A DNA stretch of 64,000 bases from Erpobdella octoculata (Eukaryota; Annelida; Clitellata; Hirudinida; Erpobdellidae), in contig OZ022242.1 in the NCBI GenBank assembly GCA_963978895.1, positions 15,331,121 to 15,395,120 on the forward strand. Direction: 5' to 3'. The translations under genes were made by a program, and so were the position numbers. This document shows, piece after piece, positions 1 to 12,248 of this stretch. How positions within the stretch are numbered: the stretch's first letter is position 1; every line of letters begins with the position of its first letter. Below the pieces are notes generated by a model that searched no databases, was not told the origin of the DNA, and worked only from the letters and a program-made list of their open reading frames with translations.

Positions 1-690
1 CCCATTCCTGCTCACGCTTGCTTTTCCGTTCCCGCTCGCTGTCCGTTCCAGGTCGCTTTCCCGTTTCTATAATAGACAAACTAACCCACAAACATGCATT
101 GCGTCTTAAAACACATGGTGTAAAAGACTATAAACTATAATAAAAAACAAACAAAAACAAACATGCATATATATATATATAGTCTTAGCAAATCTATTTT
201 ACGTTTTATAGGCTAACAGAAGTTATGAAAGAATAGAAAAGAGAAAATGATCGTGAACGGGAACGGGAACGGGAACGGAGAGCAACCGTGACCGGGAAAG
301 GGAGAGCAAGCATGACCGGGAACGGGAACGGGAGAGCAAGCATGAGCGGGAACGGGAAAGCGACCGGGAACGGGAAAGCGACCGGGAACGGGAAAGCGAC
401 CGGGAACGCGGAAAGCGACCGGGAACGCGGAAAGCGACTGGAATCGGGAGAACAAGCTTGGAAGGAAACGCGAGCAAGAGAGAAAATCGATAACAAAACG
501 TCTGAGCGGGAAAGCGACCGGGAGCTGGAAAACGACCGAGAGCGGAAAAGCGACCGGGAACGCGACGAAAACGGGAAAGTGGAAAAGGAAACGGGAGCGA
601 GAGAGACAAACATTAGAAAAACCTCTAAAAACCCCGTGCAACGCCGTGTAACCCCGCTAGTATATATATATAAAGGACTGCCTGTCTGTT
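1..690. repeat. GGGAACGGG-rich interspersed repeat, two arms
   Basis: Bases 1-75 hold the C-rich strand of this repeat and 240-600 the G-rich strand, made of variants of GGGAACGGGAAAGCGACC. The arms are separated by an AT-rich spacer with a short (AT)n. From about 600 the unit ends in a module reading AAAAACCTCTAAAAACCCC and then CCGCTAGTA. The block is a near-identical inverted copy of 37485-38080. The long frames read from it (poly GNGKATGN or RSRSLSRS peptides, on both strands) are repeat translations, not proteins. The family looks like a non-autonomous transposon with a minisatellite core; I cannot assign its class. Confidence 0.8.
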
Positions 691-1083
691 TGTATGTCCT
701 TTATGCATCGCTACACCATTCATCCGATCGTAATGACATTTTCACACAACCTTGAGAGTGAATGGGAGAAAATTATAGTGAACAAATCTGAAATCGGTCA
801 CTAAATGAGCGGAGCGGGAGCGGGAGTGCGAGCGGAAACGGTAACTAGAAAATGAGTGGGAACGGGAAAGCAAGCAAAAATGGAAAAGCGAGCGAGAGCG
901 AAAATGCGAGCGGGAAGGAAAAAGTGGCCGGAAGCGGGAAAGCGACCGGGAACGGAAGACAAGCGGAAACGGGAAAGCGACCGGGAAAGCGTGAGAGCAA
1001 GCGGCAAAGGAAATGGGAGCAAGAGAGAAAACTATAGAAAAACCTCCAAAAACCCCGAGCAAAGCCGGGTACCTTACTAATAG
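691..1083 (-). repeat. GGGAACGGG-family copy, near full length, minus orientation
   Basis: Read on the minus strand, this copy starts with a TACCCGG-containing end near 1080, runs through a degenerate C-rich core, and ends near 700 with the module GATCGGATGAATGGTGTAGC followed by AAAGGACA and an (AT)n. The same order of modules is seen in plus orientation at 53535-53880, so these two define the element's full layout. No coding capacity is seen. Confidence 0.7.
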
Positions 1084-1195
1084 TTAATAATATCTATTCA
1101 GAAAACTGAGAATATCTTCTTAATTAATTGACATAACATTGAAGTTTTTGAAACCAACAAATGTTACCAAAAATTTAGAACAAACAGGAAATGGA
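1084..1195. other. AT-rich spacer
   Basis: Nothing recognisable is seen between the repeat and the LDLa exon. Confidence 0.5.
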
Positions 1196-1409
1196 CTTGC
1201 CGTAGCAGCGCGCATGCGTGAAGCTCTCATCACTGCCGTCCAAACAATCGTTAACCCCATCGCAGACGAAGGTCAAGTTCGTGCAGCCCTCGCTGGTGAC
1301 GCACTTGAAGGTCGAGTTGCCGTGGAAGCACCTGTCGTCGGTGATGAGAGTCATCTCCATTTGAGGGTCCTGCTTATTTAATGGTTTGAGCGGTCGCTGC
1401 TGCAAGTGC
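1196..1409 (-). CDS. Exon with an LDL-receptor class A domain (partial gene)
   Basis: The minus-strand frame encodes one complete LDLa module between about 1330 and 1205. It has six cysteines in the right order and the calcium-binding signature CDGVNDCLDGSDE. LDLa modules are extracellular, disulfide-bonded, Ca2+-dependent ligand-binding units found in lipoprotein receptors, proteases and matrix proteins. The N-terminal flank is Gln/Leu-rich. A possible acceptor is CACAG near 1438 and another is GACAG just before the first Cys. Downstream, TACG|GCAAGT near 1200 would be a GC-AG type donor; otherwise the frame stops at about 1175. I see no neighbouring exon of the same protein, so the parent gene is unknown. 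Confidence is high for the domain and low for the exon limits. Confidence 0.7.
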
Positions 1410-1817
1410 TGCAATCGCTGCAAATGCTTCAGCGGCGGCTGTGATGATAGTAGTCGTAGAGGGGGTGAAAGTCAGCTGGTCAAACTGAACGATTTCTTGT
1501 TATTTCAACAAAATGCAAGCAAACTGGAAATGGGGAAAGATTGAAACGAAAAATTTCGATCTAGAATAAATAACAATAAAAAAAAGTGCTTGAAACGAAA
1601 CAAAAAAAATAAATAAATCGTGACGCACCTTGGAAACCATACTTCCTGTTGTAGGTTTGCTGCTCTTCAACCACTAATTGGTTATTTAATAAATTAGATG
1701 ATTAACTAATTATATATTATAAATATACAGCTTGATACTTTCTCAGAAAAATTTCATCCACACACGACTGAGCGAGTACATTTAAATGTTTAAAATGCAA
1801 TCTAGTAGCAACGTCGA

Positions 1818-1883
1818 TTTCTCTCTATCTCTCTCTCTCTCTCTTTCTCCCTCTCTCTCTATCTCTCTCTCCCTCTCTCTCCA
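1818..1883. repeat. (CT)n microsatellite
   Basis: Imperfect CTCTCT tract. Its translations produce spurious Arg/Glu-rich minus-strand frames. The flanks from 1440 to 2100 contain no other recognisable feature. Confidence 0.9.
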
Positions 1884-2099
1884 TGTCTTTCTCTTTATCC
1901 ATCCACAATTCTCTCCTGTGATTTGAAAGCCATGTGCCACCATGGTCTGCTTGCACACTCGCGTGCTGTGCTTTTTTCCGGGGAAGAGGATGACGATGAC
2001 GATGAATTGCGTGGCTAGCACATGGCGAGGGGGCCGCCCACCCCGTACTGCACTTTCTTAAGAGTGACACTAATGTCTAATGAATTTAAAATAATACTT

Positions 2100-2470
2100 T
2101 AATTTCAGCCTTTATATTTTTTTGTTAAAATGTCGAGGACAAACTTTTGCGGACGAAATGTTGTTGACAAAATGTCGTAACAAAACGTCGTGTACAAAAA
2201 GTCACGGTTACTGGCACAGTTTTTGATTCTTAAGACATTTATTAATCTTAACAAAATATTGTGCTAACATGTAATTAGCATAAAGTTACATGTACAAACA
2301 GAAACATTTAAAGATACTCCTTTACAATATTTAAATATTTAAAGATAATCCTTTACTATCCTCAGCAAATAGAATCATAGATCGTCAATAACGAGACGAG
2401 GAGAGTATGACTATGCACAATATCGAGAATCTATGAAACAGACAAAAATTAACTTGGCAGTACAAAAAAA
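2100..2470. other. Intergenic AT-rich sequence
   Basis: Bases 2130-2205 contain several degenerate copies of a GACAAAATGTCGT-like word, each partly self-complementary. No gene or mobile element is recognised. Confidence 0.4.
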
Positions 2471-4135
2471 AGAAACAAGTGAACTGTTAAAATCTTCGTT
2501 TTTCACAAATACTCTATATCTTGTAATTAAGCAGCTTTTAATTGTTTCAAATCTTTTTTGATGACAATAAATTTATAAAACAAGTGAATCAAAAAAACAA
2601 AGTTTTTTAAAAACACACTTTTATATAAACGATTGTGTAGGCCACATTCTGTTACATAAACAGCGAGCATATTAGCATAGACAATAAATAATAGTTTGAC
2701 GAAAATATCAAAATAATTATTTAATTAAATTTTGTCCAATCGATCCGAAAATTTGATAAAATGCATTGTTAATCAGTTCAGAGGTATTTTTAAATTTGTA
2801 AGTTTCTAACTCATCGGGAAGTTAGTTTAAAATCGATTGCAAATTTTAACTACAGATCGACAGACAGAGAAGTCAAGTTAAGTAAAAGTGTGTAATAAAA
2901 GAAATATTGACCACAGTCTTCTAACTACTTAATATTTGAAGTATGAGAGGATTGAAAATATAAGAAATTTTTGAATCAATATGGAGAAATCGGTTTTTAC
3001 TATAAATATTTAAATTGAAAAATTCAATAATGCTTTTTAAACAAATCTGACAATAAAATAAATTGTAAAATCTTTGACGACGCAAAAATTCACCACATTT
3101 CAGTTTGATTGAATTACTGAAAGTTTGATTTTTTAAGAGTTAAAAGGTCAAAGATATGGCTCAAAAAAGCAAACATGCAAACACAGCCATTTTGTATGAT
3201 AATAATTCTATAAAATAGTAAAACATTGATCACAGTCTTCTAAATACTTGATATGTAAAACATGTAAGGATTGAGAACATAATAAACTTTCAAATCAATA
3301 TGGAAAAAAACACTTTGTATAATACATTTTTGAATAAAAAATTGAATATTGCTTTTTAAATAACCTAAAAACTGATGGTCTATTTCTATAATGAAAATTT
3401 GTAGTTTTTTAAACATTTTCAAAGTTTTCAAAATTTTCAAAATTTTATTTTCAAAAATTTATTCTAAATTTGTCCAATCGATCTGAAAGTTTAATAGAAT
3501 CTTTATTCTAAAGTCCTTGACGACAAATAAACTCACCATATTTCAGTTTGATTGGATAACGAGAAGTTGGTTTTTTAAGTGTCAAAGTGCCCCAATGTAG
3601 GGCTCAAGCAAACAAGCAAACACGGCGAAGTTAATATAGAAGATTTAACAAGTGAACCGTTAAAAACTTCATTTTTCACAAATCTTTTATATTTTGTAAT
3701 TCGGTAGCATCTATTTCTTTATATTTTTTTTGTGATAATAAGTCCATAAAACATGAAAACATTGACCACAATCTTCTAAATACTTAATGTGTGAAGTATG
3801 CCAGGATTGGAAATATCATAAACTTTTGAATCAATATGGAAAAAACAATATTTTTATTATACATTTTGAAATAAATAACTTAAATGTCACTTTCTTTAAA
3901 TAAACTAAAAACTAATGATTTATTTCTCCACAGAAAATTTGTAAATCAAAAAACTATACTCAAATTAAATGTTAGCATGTTAGAATTTTAAAACTTTAAT
4001 ACTGGATTAAGTCATAGAAGCTGAACCTGTGTGCAAACAAACCTACCAAATTTCAGCTTGATTGGATAACGAAAAGTTGATTTTGTTAAGCGTTAAAGAG
4101 TCCCAACAAATGACTCAAGCAAGCAAACACAAGTT
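2470..4135. repeat. Tandem degenerate repeat family B, three copies of about 480 bp or more
   Basis: Three successive copies (about 2470-3185, 3200-3640, 3655-4135) share the same landmarks in order: CTTCTAAATACTTAAT, GGATTGAAAATAT, CCAATCGATCTGAAA, TTTCAGTTTGATTGGAT and CTCAAGCAAACAAGCAAAC. Related copies lie at 52690-53455 (same orientation) and 53885-54325 (inverted), and a short inverted piece lies at 5200-5310. It has no coding capacity. It is probably a transposon-derived repeat. Confidence 0.75.
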
Positions 4136-4144
4136 TTTAAAAGT

Positions 4145-4482
4145 TTGTTTTATTGTTGTTGTTTTTTTTTTCATTTTATTAGGGTGCTACATCGTGAAAT
4201 AGTCCAGACCACAGCAGCGCCGGGAACGGCTCGTGCATATGGGATCACACAGTTTCCTGCCACCCGCACGTTTATTCAAAATCGGGATATGCCGTACCCT
4301 ATTACACCCAGTCGCGAAACTGGTACTCATTTATCAACCACAAAGGATGAAACACTGAGTTGAAGTGAGCACATGTGAGTTAGTTTCTTGCTCAAGGAAA
4401 TTACGTGCCTGGACCGGGAATCGAACCCGGGTCCTATGACTCTCAAAGCCGTAGTCTATAACACTAGACCAGCACGTCTCAC
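4145..4482 (-). mobile_element. tRNA-derived SINE
   Basis: On the minus strand the 4402-4480 segment looks like a tRNA: a box-A-like stretch near 4455-4471, a good box B (GGTTCGATTCC, 4417-4427) and 6-7 bp of pairing between ACGTGC near 4477 and GCACGT near 4402. The anticodon arm is imperfect and the T arm is over-long, so I read it as a tRNA-derived head rather than a working tRNA. A body follows, then an A-rich tail (the T-runs at 4145-4185 on the plus strand). This is the layout of a Pol III SINE. Confidence 0.65.
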
Positions 4483-4678
4483 AAAAAGCTATATAATACA
4501 ACTGCAAAACTAAAATTTAAACGAATTTAAGCTTATTACATAATAATGTTTTGTTATTAACAAGTTACAATTAAGAAATTCTGTGTTTTGCAGCAAAGGT
4601 GGTGAGCATATTGTTACACTTTCAACTCTGAAAATTTACGTTCCCTGCCATGCATAACTCCACAAAAATGAGACGCAC

Positions 4679-5110
4679 CAGGGGCGGATCCAGAGAGCGA
4701 GGGAGCGAGGGGGCGCGCACCCTCCTCGCCCCCATTGTGGAATAGGTAAAAATAATTTACATTAAACAAATTTAAATTTTGTACATAATATTTAGTAATA
4801 AACTTATAGATAAAATCGATTTTAAATAAAAGTAAATTTAGTAAAGATTTAAGCTCTCAATCAATGTATATGCTCGTTTCAAGCATGAGAACATTGAAGG
4901 ATTTCCATTTATAGCACACACATTTTTACCATTATTAGGTAGTTACATTTAAAAATTTTGCATGAGGAGGCAAATCCATTATACACAAATAAATTTGTAA
5001 ACAATGGTATAAAAATGTCATAAATTTTCAGGAGGGGAAATTTTCTCGCCCCTATAGGCGGGACCCATGGATGTCCCCCCCCCCTTAACAAAATTCTGGA
5101 TCCGCTCCTG
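4679..5110. mobile_element. hAT-type MITE, 432 bp
   Basis: Terminal inverted repeats CAGGGGCGGATCCAG (left) and CTGGATCCGCTCCTG (right) bound an AT-rich non-coding interior. Flanking 8-mers AGACGCAC (4671-4678) and GGACGTAC (5111-5118) match at 6 of 8 positions, consistent with a decayed hAT 8-bp target duplication. The CAGGGGCGGATCCAG type of end is widespread in hAT MITEs. There is no transposase. Confidence 0.75.
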
Positions 5111-5189
5111 GGACGTACGGTTAACATAAAAAGACAACAAAAAATCGAGACATTTTATTTTGAACCCAAAAATTTTTAGCAAATCCAAG

Positions 5190-5440
5190 ATAGTAACTTC
5201 GCCGTCGGTCTTGATTGCTTACTTGCTTGCTTGAATGTTTGCAAATCTTGAAAGTGAAAATTAACTAACTTCTCGTAATCCAATCGAGCTGAAATTTGAA
5301 ATATATAGGCTCGCTCTTCATGACATATAAGTCGCCAGAGGTCCAAAATAATTAAACAGTACGGATGTTTATTTATAAGTCGCCAGAGATCCAAAATAAT
5401 TAACCAGTACGAATGTTTATGCATAAGTCGAAAATTAAAT
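5190..5440. repeat. Family B fragment and a short tandem duplication
   Basis: Bases 5200-5310 carry an inverted piece of repeat family B. At 5318-5425 a unit of about 60 bp containing AAGTCGCCAGAG and CCAAAATAATTAA is present twice. Confidence 0.5.
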
Positions 5441-6800
5441 CAATTAAAATTAATCAAATCAAATTAATCTAGTTGACCGTTACAGGTAAACGCAAATTTG
5501 ACTAATATTCATCGACATAGAGCTTTGAAACTTTCAAAATAGCTTTATTCTCGATAACAATATATGAATGAAGTGTTTTAGATAACAACTAATCCATACA
5601 TCGAGTTAAAATTATGAATTTTGATTTCATATTAAAGAAAAAAACAATATACAACATTGAGCGTAACGGTTGTTTTAGATTCAAAAATTTTAGTTAGTTG
5701 ACTCAGATAAAGAGGCAAATAAAAGCTTCTTTTTTCAAATTATTTTTTATCTTTACTTGTTTGCACACTTTTATTCAACTTCTATTCTCTGTTTGTGTGT
5801 GGCTTTCTCTGTACGCAAATCTTGCAAGTAAAATTTAACCAGCATTTTGACTAGCTAGGAAGCTGAAACTTTCAGCGAGCTTTATATTGGATGACAATTT
5901 GATTCAATTGATTTCGGCATAATTTTTATAATAAATTTAGTGGTATTTACAAATAATAAATTTAGTGGTAATTAAAAAAAACGAAAAACTTAATTTGAAT
6001 ATCCTTCGTATATCTTTCGTATTTCTAAATTGAGTGTATTTGAAATAAAAGTTTGTGTGTAAAACTAAAAACTTGTTTTTTTTTCTTTTACTTGTTTATT
6101 TTATTGCTTATATTCGTGCGGTTTTTAAGCCTCTGCAGCACTTGAAACTGCAAGTGTTTGTAGGGTCCTAAACCCGGGATGGGAAGCAGGAAAAAGAGTA
6201 TTTGCTGGGAAAAGAGCGATCGAGATGATGATAACAACTAGCTCATACGTAGTAGTCTTGTTCAACAAAAACACCACTGTAATATCATCAAACCGTTATC
6301 TTCATCAATTTCACACCATCAAACCGTTTAAATAACAAACATGACATTCAGAAACATTGATATTATTTATAAAATTATGACAGACTGACGTTAATTATGA
6401 AATTATGACAGGACCACACCGGGCGATAAAAGGTCTAGTAACGTCACTGCAGCGATGGCGAGGAATAATTATATGTGAAACTTTTTAAGCTTAACAGGCA
6501 AGAGAGCAAACCCACCCACCCGCTTAAAGTAATAATAAATACAAGATGGTTTAACTTGAGCTTGCAGTAACTTTGTTGTGGCGTTGACAACATCGAGAAA
6601 GCGATTGATAATTTTTTTTATGCGATCTTGAACGTCTTTATCATCTCGATCAGTCTCGAGGGAAATACTTCCGTTTAATACATCTTCCGGTTGCCTATTT
6701 CAGGACCCGGATGGGCGGATCAACGCCGGAACATTTTTCAAATAGAGCAGGATTAGCCGTGTACGTCGGTCGGCCGGTTTATTAATATTCCTCTCTATCA
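5441..6800. other. Non-coding AT-rich stretch
   Basis: I see no gene, RNA or clear repeat boundary. Scattered remnants resembling family B occur near 5830-5890. Codon-like structure is absent in all frames. Confidence 0.4.
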
Positions 6801-6804
6801 CGTG

Positions 6805-6960
6805 CTCATGTTTTCATCATCACCACAACTGTAATCATCAGCATCACCATCAACATCGCTATCATGTACACAATCACTGTGAACATCATCGGTATCATCA
6901 CCGTCATCAATATCAGTTTAATCATCAACACCAACATTAGTATTACTTTCATCTACCAAT
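6805..6960. repeat. Degenerate CATCA/CACCAT microsatellite
   Basis: Imperfect trinucleotide-based repeat of the ATC/ACC type. Confidence 0.7.
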
Positions 6961-8150
6961 GGTTTTCTACAATGTATTAAATAAATCATGGTTGTGGTCA
7001 TCATTATAGGCGCAGCCAGGAAAAGGTTATTTAGAGTTCAACCCTCCTACCCCCCCCCCCCAATAATTAAACCTTTAAAAAACTTTTTCATGTAATTTAT
7101 TATTTATGAAAATGTGCACAACTCCTCTTTCCTTGTGTAATTGGCGATTCTTAGAGAAAAGTTGACTCCCTTTCTATAGAAATTTTAAACATTTTTGACT
7201 TTTAACCAACAACAACCATGGATGGCACAGTAGAGAATATTTCCAACCTGCCACCCCCACCCCACTCACAACCAAGAAGTGCGTTGTTTCCTCGTAAAGG
7301 TCCAAGGCTCTGATCGATACGAGGCATCAAAAGCCCACCCACGCACGCACACCTACCACCCACCAACACACACACAATGCTCGCTTCCCACATGTTCCAA
7401 GACAGTCTTGCTCTGACGAACGCATATTTTATTCCCTATTCTTCGTTCCTTTCTCTCATTCTATATCCTTGTCTCTGTATAAGTAACTCTGTTTCTTTGC
7501 TTCACTTTCTCTCGTTTACTGCTACGGACAGGATGCGTCCATATGCTTGTAACAATTTTCTTTTTCTCGCCTCCGCATCAAACGTTCTCAATTTCTCTCC
7601 AACGTGATACAACAAAAAGAGGACGAGATAGATCGGTAATGGGATTATCATGGATTGGAACAAATATAAAAAAAAGTCGAAGAAAATATGGCAACAGTGA
7701 GATTAAAACTTGATTGAAAGATTATTTGCAGTGCGCTGGTGCATTATATTATGCAGAATATGCATTGATTGTGCGCTAGAACACGTCTGTTGTTTATTTT
7801 TGTACACAAAACACTGAAAATTAAAAAAAAAAATCACGAATACACACATGCACACATGCACACGTACACACATGCAGACATAAAATCGAGAGTTACAATA
7901 CACAGACAGGTGATGAAACACAAGCAGGCGCTTATAAACCAATAAGAGCTTCAAAGGAAATGATAAAAAGCAATAGAAAAAGGCAACAAAACACAAATAA
8001 GATTCTATTATATTTTTTATTAACGCTCGATTGTTTGGGCACCTCTGAGTTGGTTCGGTCGATGGCAATCTACGAATGATTTGTGATCTTTGGCAGGTAT
8101 CTTACAATTACTTCCTGTGCGGAGGGCAAATAAATAAAACTTCGCGTTGT
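6961..8150. other. Non-coding, low-complexity stretch
   Basis: Contains a C-homopolymer near 7052-7061, CA-rich patches near 7340-7375 and 7840-7880, and a CT-rich stretch at 7430-7600. The short frames here lack protein-like composition and have no recognisable domain. Confidence 0.4.
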
Positions 8151-8154
8151 TGTT

Positions 8155-8186
8155 ACTATCGTCATCATCATCATCACCATCTTCAC

Positions 8187-8218
<32 letters not shown>

Positions 8219-8228
8219 CCATCTTCAC

Positions 8229-8283
<55 letters not shown>

Positions 8284-8289
8284 TTCATG

Positions 8290-8335
<46 letters not shown>

Positions 8336-8384
8336 CCATCATCATCGTCATCATCATCGTCATCATCATCATCATCTTCACCAT

Positions 8385-8422
<38 letters not shown>

Positions 8423-8556
8423 ACATCATCGTCGTTGTCGTCGTCATCGTCATCATAATTATCATCATCATCATCATCACCATCCATCCATCCATCCATC
8501 CATCCATCCATCCATCCATCCATCCATCCATCCATCTATCCATCCATCCATCCATC
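8155..8556. repeat. Compound (ATC)n / (CCAT)n microsatellite
   Basis: An (ATC)n array with CTT, GTC and ACC interruptions covers 8158-8483 and passes directly into (CCAT)n at 8480-8556. The long Asp-, His-, Met- or Ile-rich frames on both strands are artefacts of the repeat. Confidence 0.95.
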
Positions 8557-9505
8557 GGTTCAAAATTTCGGAGCTGAGAAACCAGGAATTTCAAAACTTT
8601 CAACCCGACTCTACGCACTAATTGGCTCAAAGTGTTTGACCAAATCCACCGGAGGCTTTAAAATCTCCGACCCGGCCTGTTTCATAGGCACAAAAGTGTT
8701 AAGCCCGACCCGAGTCGGCACAATAACCTCGATCCGACTATTGCAAATCTCTAGACGCGACTACAGACTACTTTGATTCATAATTCTCGTCGTCATTGCG
8801 TTGCCTCTCATTCAAATTATTGACGATACCGTACAGTATTCAATTAGTAGAAACTAGAGGCAAGAATGCGAAGTTATCGGCTATAATATATTGGTATTTG
8901 GCCAATTCCAATCTTAACAATCCTATCGTTCTATGTTCTATCACCATCACCGTGAACATCATTATCGTCATCGTCTTTACAATCTTCATAATCATTAGAA
9001 GTGTTTTAATTTTATTCGAAAGGTGTAAAAAACAACACTCTAGCGAATGAAACAACTTTTAAAAAAAACTTGCAATAGTTCTTCGTGACATCCTAATCGT
9101 AAGTGACTGTGGGGCTCAACGAACAACCTTAGAAATCATGTTAAAAAAGTTTAAAATCTTTCATTACTAACGTAAACTCATTAAAAATCAATAATCGTAT
9201 ATACAGACAGAAACTTTATTAAAGTTGCTGACAAAACGCAGTTGATATGTGGTGTAGCGTGGGTTTGTGCCACCCGGGGCACAAGGCAAATTTGTCGCAC
9301 TTTTATGTAGGTATTGAAATCCAAAAGCCTCAAAAATTTCAAAGTTAACATTACGGTATAAACTTTTATTGAAAGTTATTTGAATTAAAATGAAAATTCA
9401 GTTTTCGACTGAAATTGTACTTGTCCACTTGTCATAAGAGCAAAGCCTTTTATCGCACCATCCATGTCAATACCATCACGTACTTTTTGCTCAATAGACG
9501 AGATA
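8557..9505. other. Non-coding stretch
   Basis: Bases 8640-8770 hold several short related words of the CCGACCCG type, perhaps a worn repeat. No gene is recognised. Confidence 0.35.
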
Positions 9506-9509
9506 GCCT

Positions 9510-10440
9510 TAAGTTTAAGTTTAAGTTTATTTGGATTTCAAGCGCCCCTTTGTGTAACACCTCAGGGCTCCTTTTACAATAAAAACAACAAAACAATAAA
9601 AATAAAGCAAATAATAATATAAAACACAAAAATCAGCATGTCAGGAAAAATGAAATAATTTCTCTCTGATCATCAATTTGGATAGGATTTCGCAAACAGA
9701 AATGTCTTTAGCTCGGCCTTGAATAAACTCAATGTAGTGGCTTCTCGGATGCTGGCAGGCAACATGTTCCATGTTGCCGGTCCTGCTATACTGAAGGCTC
9801 GACTGCCGTAAGTTTTTGTTCGAGTTATGGGAACAACTAGATCACCACGACTAGCTGATCTGTGACGAGATAAGTAAGAATTGTTATCAGACACAGTAAC
9901 ACACAGCTCTTGCAAATATGAGGAGGCTTCGCCATGGAGCGCCTTGTAGACTAAAGTCCCAATTTTGAAAGTAATTCGCTCAGAAATACGCAGCCACCGG
10001 AGTTCAGTTTTCATTACTGCAGTCACATGATCATGTTTCTTTAGTCCACCAAAAAGACGAGCAGCTGCATTTTGAATACGTTGAATCTTTCCAACAGCAC
10101 TAAGAGGTAAGCCTGTAAATAGAGAGTTGCAGTAGTCAAGTCTACTTACAACAAACGAATGCAGCAGGAGACGTGTTGCTTCACTTGTCAGAGACCTTCG
10201 TATGGTTCTAAGTTGTCGTAGTTGGAAAAAACAGGTTTTTGACAGTTTAGATATATGATCTTTCATGGAAAGTTCAGAATCGACATAAACACCTAGGTTT
10301 CGAACAACTTCTGTGGGGGCGACCAAAGCCCCGGCAACCAGCAAAGCTTTTGCTTTACTCTGTTGCAACTTTGATCTTGCACCTATCCAGATTAATTCAG
10401 TCTTATCGCCATTCAGTTTTAGACGATTAGAAGCCATAAG
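9510..10440 (-). pseudogene. 5'-truncated CR1/L2-like LINE, reverse transcriptase C-terminal part
   Basis: A 254-codon minus-strand frame (9673-10437) encodes the end of a non-LTR retrotransposon ORF2. It begins in the late reverse transcriptase region (NRLKLNGDKTEL, LGVYVDSELSMKDHI) and continues through SRLDYCNSLFTGLP, IQRIQNAAARL and TWNMLPASIREATTL, all typical of the region downstream of the RT catalytic core in CR1, L2 and jockey-like elements. The YxDD catalytic motif is missing because the copy is 5' truncated at about 10440. The 3' end near 9510-9535 is a short tandem repeat of AACTTA, as expected for CR1/L2-type tails. The frame is intact over the preserved part, so insertion may be fairly recent. 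Confidence 0.85.
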
Positions 10441-12060
10441 TGTAGGTACTTATGGCAATCGTGAGGAATATTTAGACTTTAGAGCATTGTTATGATATTG
10501 GACAGAGTAACCTCTAGCTTGGATTTTGTATTTTTAATGCTAAGACATACAAAATTATATTTGCGAATCTCGGAAGATTCATCAGTTTTTTACATAGAAA
10601 TAATTATTTTTATAAGTGAATGAGAAAAACGTGGATTCTTTTTTTTAATTTTTCAACTATTATTATTTAACTCTTTAAAATTTTGCCATCGTTGCAACTT
10701 TATTAGTTTTAAACAATATTTCATTAAATTGTATAACTCATCATCTTCTGATTTACATAAAATAGTTCAAATTATACTTTAAACACAGATTAATACTAAA
10801 TAAGAAACTGTTGCATAAAATCAAGACCCATAACAAATTCTCTTTCATTCGTTTACGCAGTGGCTTCTATCACCCCCCCCCCCCTCAGGCAGCCGGGCTC
10901 AATTCTCCCCTGAAAACCCGACCTTTGCCCGCCTCCGAAAAATCCCAAGCTGAAATTTTCGTTTTTTTAGTATTTAATTTAACGTCTACAGATAAGTTGA
11001 TCCTCTATATAATTGATGTTTTATTTTACATTTTGGACAGGACGTGTAGCTTATAACGTGGGTATTTAATCTAACTTTAGTATAAAAACCAAACATACCA
11101 ATAAAAAATATCAATACTCGTACATCATTTTGAACAGTTGGGTTAAAGACACGTAGGTTTGTTCAAATTTAGATAGTTATGTTGCACCCCTTACAGCCAT
11201 GTCAATTAAAGACACAGTGGACCCATTGTCATTATGGTTTTGAAATGGGTCTCTACTCACTCAAAAGTGGGTCCTATTATATTTTAATGCCCCATGGACG
11301 TCATTTTTGATACAAAATAGGTGGAGCAAAAAAAATGTTATAATTGTAAAACATGTTAAAAATGTTAAAACCTCGTAACTTTATAAAATTAAGAAAATGC
11401 TGCTATAAGTCCTCTGAAAATTTCTGGTAACGATTTTGTCCATTGGAATTCTTCCCAACCAATTTTTTTGTGACAAATACATAATTATCGATGCGGCTTG
11501 TTTTCTGCGGCATACAATTTCATCGTTTTAAATAACATTTATGTTCATGATTATGTTCAACTTATTTCATTGAACAGCGCCACTTAACATTGTTTATTTA
11601 ACATTGTGTTTTATTCCACAAACGAAATAAATCGTAAGCAAAACAGAATCGAAATGACAGTTATGTTAGGTTCACTTTCGTACTACAAACTATCAGCGTA
11701 CAAATGTGTCAGCGTAGAGTTAGTTCATAAACTCCTAGGTATATCTAGGAGTCTATGGTTAGTTCCATCCACAAATCAAGGTGGTCACATTATGAAACGT
11801 ATCGAATTAGTCATCCCGTCGGATAAGATGAGATAAGACGGTCATTAAATGTTAATTAAAGAATCTCGGGTTAATGTTGTGAAGCAACACGTCATTCAGT
11901 TCTACTTCAACGATAATTCATATGCATGAAAATATATGTAAGTAGGGTTTTTTATTTTTATCTTACCCCCTTTTTTTATTTTCTTCCCCCCTGTTTTTTG
12001 CCGGGCGAAGCTGCGCCTGCTTGTATAGGGATAGAAACCACTGCGTTTACGAGTTTCCAC
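10441..12060. other. Non-coding stretch
   Basis: Contains a C-homopolymer near 10871-10884 within GC-richer sequence, and AT-rich sequence elsewhere. I see no gene or well-bounded mobile element. Confidence 0.4.
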
Positions 12061-12095
12061 TAAAATAAATAAATAATTATTTTGGGTTAGTGCCT

Positions 12096-12248
12096 ACTGA
12101 TCCCAGGACAACTGATCCCAGGACAACTGATCCCAGTACAACTGATCCCAGGACAACTGATCCCAGTACAACTGATCCCGTGGACAACTGATCCCACGGA
12201 CAACTGATCCCATGGACAACTGATCCCATAGACAACTGATCCCCTAGA
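12096..12248 (-). repeat. 15-17 bp minisatellite, left arm (minus orientation)
   Basis: About ten units of CTGATCCCAGGACAA and variants. The unit subtypes run from CCAGGAC outside to CATAGAC inside. The array is the mirror image of the one at 13389-13545. Confidence 0.9.

Noticed and set aside
206..755. Long overlapping frames on both strands with RSRSLSRS or GNGKATGN repeats, which look like SR proteins
   Set aside because: All come from a minisatellite read in several frames on both strands; the same appears in the inverse copy at 37485-37940.
4402..4480. Functional tRNA gene
   Set aside because: Box B is good, but the anticodon stem has a mismatch, the T arm is over-long, and an A-rich SINE-like tail follows downstream.
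8020..8630. Asp-rich, His-rich and Met-rich frames
   Set aside because: Artefacts of the (ATC)n array; similar ones at 33830-34110, 39050-39360, 41270-41750 and 57160-57500.
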